DNA from: Alcanivorax sp.
GTDB taxonomy: Bacteria; Pseudomonadota; Gammaproteobacteria; Pseudomonadales; Alcanivoracaceae
Direction of reading: 5' to 3'
Assembly (NCBI GenBank): GCA_022449455.1
Contig: JAKUPL010000003.1
Span: 1 to 64,000 of the forward strand
DNA: 64,000 bases
In this document: one piece after another, positions 59,781-64,000 of the stretch
Position numbering within the stretch: the first letter of the stretch is position 1
Layout: each line of letters begins with the position of its first letter
Notes under the pieces: model-generated
Seen by the model: only the letters and a program-made list of their open reading frames with translations
Told to the model about the DNA's origin: nothing
Database searches by the model: none
Translations under genes and position numbers: made by a program

Positions 59781-61471
59781 GTAAAGGCTGCTTTCGCGCC
59801 GCCGCGGTTCAGACCCTCGCGGTTCTCGGCGACTATAAAAGGAACATTGAGATCGCCACCCACTATGTGGAAGAGGCAGTCCGGCAAGGCGCGGAGCTGA
59901 TCGTCTTCCCCGAGTGCATGGACACCGGTTATCTGTTCGACAGCGAGGAACATGCCCGGGAGCTGGCGGAAACCGTGACCGATGGCCCCTTTGTTTCGGC
60001 GCTTTCATCGCTGGCCAGGCAACATGGTATCTATATTGCCAGCGGCATCACTGAATGGGATCCGGCCAGCGAGCGGGTGTTCAATTCCGGCGTGCTGTTC
60101 GACCGCAAGGGAGAGCTTGCCTGCCATTACCACAAGCAATTTCTCGCCACCCACGATCAGAACTGGTTCGAATTCGGCGAGCGCGGTTGCCCGGTGGTGG
60201 ACACCGACTTGGGGCGTATCGGTCTGTTGATCTGCTTCGATGGGCGCATTCCGGAGATTTTCCGGTCCATGGCTCTGCAAGGCGCTGAAATCATCGTCGA
60301 CATGGCCAATTTCTTCACCATGGACCAGGCCGATGTCTGGGGCCCCGCCCGGGCTTACGAAAACGGGCTCTGGCTGGTGGCCGCCACCAAAGCCGGCTAC
60401 GAACGATCAATCTACTACCCCGGCGGCAGCATGATCGCCGACCCGAATGGCCGCGTGGTTTCCAAGGTCCCCTATGACACCCACGGCATGGCCGTCGCCA
60501 CCATCGATCCGTCCGCGGCCCGCGACAAGGCAATCTACAGCCGCAACGACAAAATCGCCGACCGCCGACCCGGTACCTATGGCCGCATGGCCCTGCCGTA
60601 CGCCGAATCACCGGTGGCCAAACTGGCCGACACGCCGGTCGTACCATCCAAGGCCACCAGTAAAGTGGCGGCGGTACAGATGCATGTCACCCGCCCCGAC
60701 CGCGATGGAGAAACCGCCTCGTTGCAGGAAACACTGGATATGGTCAGTCACGGCGCCAAACTGGGCATCAAGGTCATGGTGCTGCCGGAGTACGCGCTCT
60801 GCGAGCAGTGGCTGCCCACGGCTGAGCGAGCCCGCGATCTGGCCGATCAAACCGATGCGGCCATCCAGGCAATCGGTACCATCACCGCGACCTACGGATG
60901 CATGGTGGCGCTGCCCACCGTGGAACGAGACGGCGAGTCGCTTTATGCCACCACCTTTCTGATCGGTCCCGATGGCCAGGTGGCCGGGAAGTATCGCAAG
61001 GTGCATTTGAGCGCGGAGGAACAGGATTGGGCTCGTCCCGGCAGTGACTACCCGGTGTTCGAGACGCCGTTCGGGCGCCTGGGCATCATGGCCGGCTACG
61101 ACGCCCTGTTTCCGGAATCCTCACGCTGCCTGGCCATCGATGGCGCCGACATCATTCTTTGGCCGGCCAGCCTGCGCGAACCGCAGGAACGGGAGTTGAT
61201 CGCGATTCCGAGAGCGGAAGACAACCGGGTGGTGGTGGTGCTGGCGAATCGCTGCGACAGCCCCTACCCCGGCGGTAGCCTGGTGATCCCGGCCACCGGC
61301 TTCCCGCTTTGGGATATTAATCAGGTGGCGCCCCGGGTCGCCAAACTGGGCGCCGTGATGCCCATGCATGTCGACCTGGCGGTGTGCCGGCAAAAACAGA
61401 TGATTCCCAAGGTGGACATGTTCGCCAACCGGCTGGTGGAAACCTACGGGCCGATTGTCGCGGAGGCCTGA
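59777..61471 (+). CDS. Tandem nitrilase-superfamily protein with one intact and one Cys-less domain
   Basis: 564 residues, two carbon-nitrogen hydrolase domains (about 5-275 and 295-555), twice the usual length. Domain 1 keeps the catalytic set Glu46, Lys120 and Cys153 (Ile-Cys-Phe-Asp-Gly-Arg-Ile-Pro-Glu). Domain 2 keeps Glu338 and Lys408, but the Cys position is Gly440 in Met-Ala-Gly-Tyr-Asp-Ala-Leu-Phe-Pro-Glu, so it should be inactive. Single-domain members cut nitriles, aliphatic amides or N-carbamoyl compounds. No signal peptide, so it acts in the cytosol, presumably on what the ABC system imports. It overlaps the ATPase gene by four bases. Confidence 0.9.
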   Translation: MSKGCFRAAAVQTLAVLGDYKRNIEIATHYVEEAVRQGAELIVFPECMDTGYLFDSEEHARELAETVTDGPFVSALSSLARQHGIYIASGITEWDPASERVFNSGVLFDRKGELACHYHKQFLATHDQNWFEFGERGCPVVDTDLGRIGLLICFDGRIPEIFRSMALQGAEIIVDMANFFTMDQADVWGPARAYENGLWLVAATKAGYERSIYYPGGSMIADPNGRVVSKVPYDTHGMAVATIDPSAARDKAIYSRNDKIADRRPGTYGRMALPYAESPVAKLADTPVVPSKATSKVAAVQMHVTRPDRDGETASLQETLDMVSHGAKLGIKVMVLPEYALCEQWLPTAERARDLADQTDAAIQAIGTITATYGCMVALPTVERDGESLYATTFLIGPDGQVAGKYRKVHLSAEEQDWARPGSDYPVFETPFGRLGIMAGYDALFPESSRCLAIDGADIILWPASLREPQERELIAIPRAEDNRVVVVLANRCDSPYPGGSLVIPATGFPLWDINQVAPRVAKLGAVMPMHVDLAVCRQKQMIPKVDMFANRLVETYGPIVAEA

Positions 61472-61562
61472 AAATCGGATCGGGCAGCGGCTCTGAGCGC
61501 CGCAATGATCGCGGTCGGACGACCGCTCCTGCGGAGGCAGTGGGCCACCGTTGTCCGCGCAT

Positions 61563-61592
61563 AAAAAAGCCCGCCGAATGGCGGGCCTTTTT
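61563..61592. terminator. Bidirectional intrinsic terminator
   Basis: GCCCGCC (61569-61575) and GGCGGGC (61580-61586) with a four-base loop, preceded by a run of six A and followed by C and five T. It serves the nitrilase operon on the plus strand and sucCD on the minus strand. Confidence 0.9.
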
Positions 61593-61612
61593 ACGGTGAC
61601 GAAGGTCCCGAC

Positions 61613-62488
61613 TTACCAGCCAGTGGCCTTCTTCACGCCCTCGCCGATTTCGGCGGGGTTGCGAACGGTGACCACACCGGCCGCTTCCAGGGCGGCGAAC
61701 TTCTCGTCCGCGGTGCCCTTGCCACCGGCGATGATCGCGCCGGCGTGGCCCATGCGTTTGCCCGGAGGCGCGGTGACACCGGCGATGTAGCTGACTACCG
61801 GCTTGGTCACGTGCTCCTTGATGTAGGCCGCGGCTTCGTCCTCGGCGGTACCGCCGATTTCACCGACCATCACGATCGCTTCGGTCTGCGGATCGTTCTG
61901 GAACATTTCCAGGGCGTCGATGAAGGTGGTGCCCGGGATCGGGTCGCCGCCGATGCCGATGCAGGTGGACTGACCGTAACCCAGTTTGGTGGTCTGGTTG
62001 ACCGCCTCGTAGGTCAGGGTGCCGGAACGGGAGACGATGCCCACCTTGCCCGGCTTGTGAATGTGACCGGGCATGATGCCGATCTTGCACTCACCGGGGG
62101 TGATCACGCCGGGGCAGTTCGGGCCGATCAGGCGCACATTGCCCTTGCGGACGATGTATTCCTTCACGTACAGCATGTCCAGGGCGGGAATGCCCTCGGT
62201 GATGCAGACGATCAGCTCGATGCCGGCGTCGGCGGCCTCGATGATGGAGTCCTTGCAGAACGCCGCCGGTACGTAGATCACGGAGGCGGTGGCGCCGGTT
62301 TCCTTGACCGCGTCGGCCACGGTGTTGAACACCGGCAGGCCCAGATGGGTCTGGCCGCCCTTGCCCGGGGTCACGCCGCCGACCATTTGAGTACCGTACT
62401 CAATCGCCTGCTCGGAGTGGAAGGTGCCCTGGCTGCCGGTGAAACCCTGGCAGATCACCTTGGTGTTCTTGTCGATCAATACGCTCAT
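61613..62488 (-). CDS. sucD: Succinate-CoA ligase subunit alpha
   Basis: 291 residues. Alpha subunit of succinyl-CoA synthetase in the TCA cycle. CoA-binding [10 protein letters not shown] near residue 16, and the phosphorylated His in Met-Gly-His-Ala-Gly-Ala-Ile near 247. Its ATG overlaps the sucC stop by four bases (ATGA). Confidence 0.98.
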   Translation of the reverse strand: MSVLIDKNTKVICQGFTGSQGTFHSEQAIEYGTQMVGGVTPGKGGQTHLGLPVFNTVADAVKETGATASVIYVPAAFCKDSIIEAADAGIELIVCITEGIPALDMLYVKEYIVRKGNVRLIGPNCPGVITPGECKIGIMPGHIHKPGKVGIVSRSGTLTYEAVNQTTKLGYGQSTCIGIGGDPIPGTTFIDALEMFQNDPQTEAIVMVGEIGGTAEDEAAAYIKEHVTKPVVSYIAGVTAPPGKRMGHAGAIIAGGKGTADEKFAALEAAGVVTVRNPAEIGEGVKKATGW

Positions 62489-63654
62489 TTGGCACCTCCC
62501 GCGGCTTTCACCACCTGCTCGGCGGCGTCGTCAAAACTCTTGGCGGCGATGATGTTCATGCCGCTGTCGGCCAGTTTCTTGGCGCCCAGCTCGGCGTTGT
62601 TGCCTTCCAAACGCACCACCACCGGCACTTCGACGCCCACTTCTTCCACGGCGCCGATGATGCCTTCGGCGATCAGGTCACAACGGACGATGCCGCCGAA
62701 GATGTTGACCAGAACCGCTTGCACCTGATCGTCGGAGAGGATGATCTTGAACGCTTCGGTGACGCGCTCCTTGGTGGCGCCGCCGCCCACGTCCAGGAAG
62801 TTGGCGGGCTGGCCGCCCTTCAGCTTGACCAGGTCCATGGTGCCCATGGCCAGGCCGGCACCGTTCACCATGCAACCGATGTTGCCTTCCAGGGCCACGT
62901 AGTTGAGTTCCCACTCGGCGGCGCGACGCTCGCGCTCGTCTTCCTGGGAGGGATCTTCCAGCGCCTTGATGTCCGGGTGACGGAACAGTGCGCTGCCGTC
63001 CACGTTGATCTTAGCGTCCAGGCAGTGCAGATCGCCCTGCTCGGTGATCACCAGCGGGTTCACTTCGATCAGCGCCAGGTCCTTATCGTCGAACAGTTTG
63101 GCCAGACCGGTGAAGATCTTGGCGAACTGACCGACCTGCTTGCCTTCCAGGCCCAGCTGGAACGCGATCTGGCGAGCCTGGTAGGGCTGCGCGCCGACCA
63201 GCGGGTCCACTTCCGCCTTGAGGATTTTTTCCGGGGTTTCCTCGGCGACTTTCTCGATTTCCACGCCGCCCTCGGTGGACGCCATGAACACCACCCGGCG
63301 GGTGGCGCGATCCAGTACCGCGCTCAGGTACAGTTCCCGGGCGATGTCGGTGCAGGTTTCCACCAGGATCTTGGACACCGGCTGGCCGTGCTCGTCGGTC
63401 TGGAAAGTGACCAGACGCTGGCCCAGCCATTTTTTGGCGAATTCCGCCGCTTCCTCGGGGCTGTCGACCAGCTTCACACCGCCGGCCTTGCCGCGGCCGC
63501 CGGCGTGTACCTGTGCCTTGACGACCCATTTGTCGCCACCGATTTCCTTCGCCTTGGCGGCCACCTCTTCAGGGGTGTCGCAGGCGAATCCCTTGGAAAC
63601 CGGCAGGCCGTAATCAGCAAACAGCTGTTTAGACTGATACTCGTGGAGATTCAT
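62485..63654 (-). CDS. sucC: Succinate-CoA ligase subunit beta
   Basis: 389 residues. Beta subunit with an ATP-grasp domain: Met-Asn-Leu-His-Glu-Tyr-Gln-Ser-Lys start, Ala-Gly-Gly-Arg-Gly-Lys near 53, and Asn-Ile-Phe-Gly-Gly-Ile near 320. Follows lpdA after a 96-base gap with two GC-rich hairpins. Confidence 0.98.
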   Translation of the reverse strand: MNLHEYQSKQLFADYGLPVSKGFACDTPEEVAAKAKEIGGDKWVVKAQVHAGGRGKAGGVKLVDSPEEAAEFAKKWLGQRLVTFQTDEHGQPVSKILVETCTDIARELYLSAVLDRATRRVVFMASTEGGVEIEKVAEETPEKILKAEVDPLVGAQPYQARQIAFQLGLEGKQVGQFAKIFTGLAKLFDDKDLALIEVNPLVITEQGDLHCLDAKINVDGSALFRHPDIKALEDPSQEDERERRAAEWELNYVALEGNIGCMVNGAGLAMGTMDLVKLKGGQPANFLDVGGGATKERVTEAFKIILSDDQVQAVLVNIFGGIVRCDLIAEGIIGAVEEVGVEVPVVVRLEGNNAELGAKKLADSGMNIIAAKSFDDAAEQVVKAAGGAK

Positions 63655-63702
63655 GCCTTAACTTCCATCAAATGTCTGTGGATAGCGCTCCCGGCGCAAA
63701 AT

Positions 63703-63750
63703 CGGGGCCGCGCCGGGCCCCGACCGGATCAGGGCCCGTGCACGCGGGCC
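63703..63750. other. Two GC-rich hairpins between lpdA and sucC
   Basis: CGGGGCC/GGCCCCG (63703-63709, 63716-63722) and GGCCCG/CGGGCC (63733-63738, 63745-63750). Neither has a U tract, so they may adjust relative expression or RNA stability rather than stop transcription. Confidence 0.5.

Positions 63751-64000
<250 letters not shown>

Overview
This 64 kb window reads as chromosome of a high-GC gammaproteobacterium. Gene order is close to that of Pseudomonas and marine hydrocarbon degraders: fimV-truA-trpF-trpB-trpA-accD-folC-dedD-cvpA-purF-metZ, leuC-leuD-leuB-asd-usg, prmB-aroC, and lpdA-sucC-sucD. Several accessory lipid genes (acyl-CoA-binding protein, thioesterase, PlsC-like acyltransferase, UndA-like oxidase) suggest an Alcanivorax/Alloalcanivorax-type organism. 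That assignment is inference from gene order and content; no rRNA gene is present. I see no rRNA, tRNA, CRISPR array, insertion sequence or prophage.

Layout. 1-11.4 kb: a fused orphan SecDF, an acyl-CoA-binding protein, an orphan membrane sensor, a PlsC-like acyltransferase coupled to a thioesterase, helicase HrpB, a GAF-PAS-GGDEF-EAL c-di-GMP protein and a heme-oxygenase-like iron oxidase related to UndA/TenA. 11.5-15.4 kb: a moxR-DUF58-transglutaminase (TgpA) operon. 15.5-34.5 kb: a long minus-strand run of biosynthetic genes (methionine, purine, folate, fatty acid, tryptophan, leucine, aspartate family) with fimV and truA, and a small lipoprotein between leuD and leuB. 34.7-38.8 kb: a LysR regulator divergent from leuC, an MFS transporter, aroC and prmB.

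38.9-50.7 kb: an EVE-domain protein, an ammonium transporter with a sigma-54-type promoter and a coupled unknown gene, a dicarboxylate/glutamate symporter followed by an SDR lacking catalytic residues, a DUF2505-like protein, a saccharopine-dehydrogenase-like enoyl reductase, two overlapping alpha/beta hydrolases, xthA coupled to a voltage-sensor-like membrane protein, and gpsA-sixA. 50.8-55.8 kb: htpG behind a sigma-32-type promoter, a TIGR01777 epimerase coupled to an unknown membrane protein, and a small acidic protein.

55.9-61.5 kb is the most distinctive accessory block: a LysR regulator, a complete NMT1/SsuA-type ABC importer (permease, binding protein, ATPase) and a tandem nitrilase whose second domain has lost its catalytic cysteine, with a LysR-type palindrome in the intergenic region. 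61.6-64 kb: sucD, sucC and the 3' end of lpdA.

Noncoding features of note are two intergenic palindromes built from 7-nt tandem units (near 15.4 and 43.7 kb), which look like copies of one repeat architecture, and several hairpins that tie together convergent stop codons or could mask a ribosome binding site.
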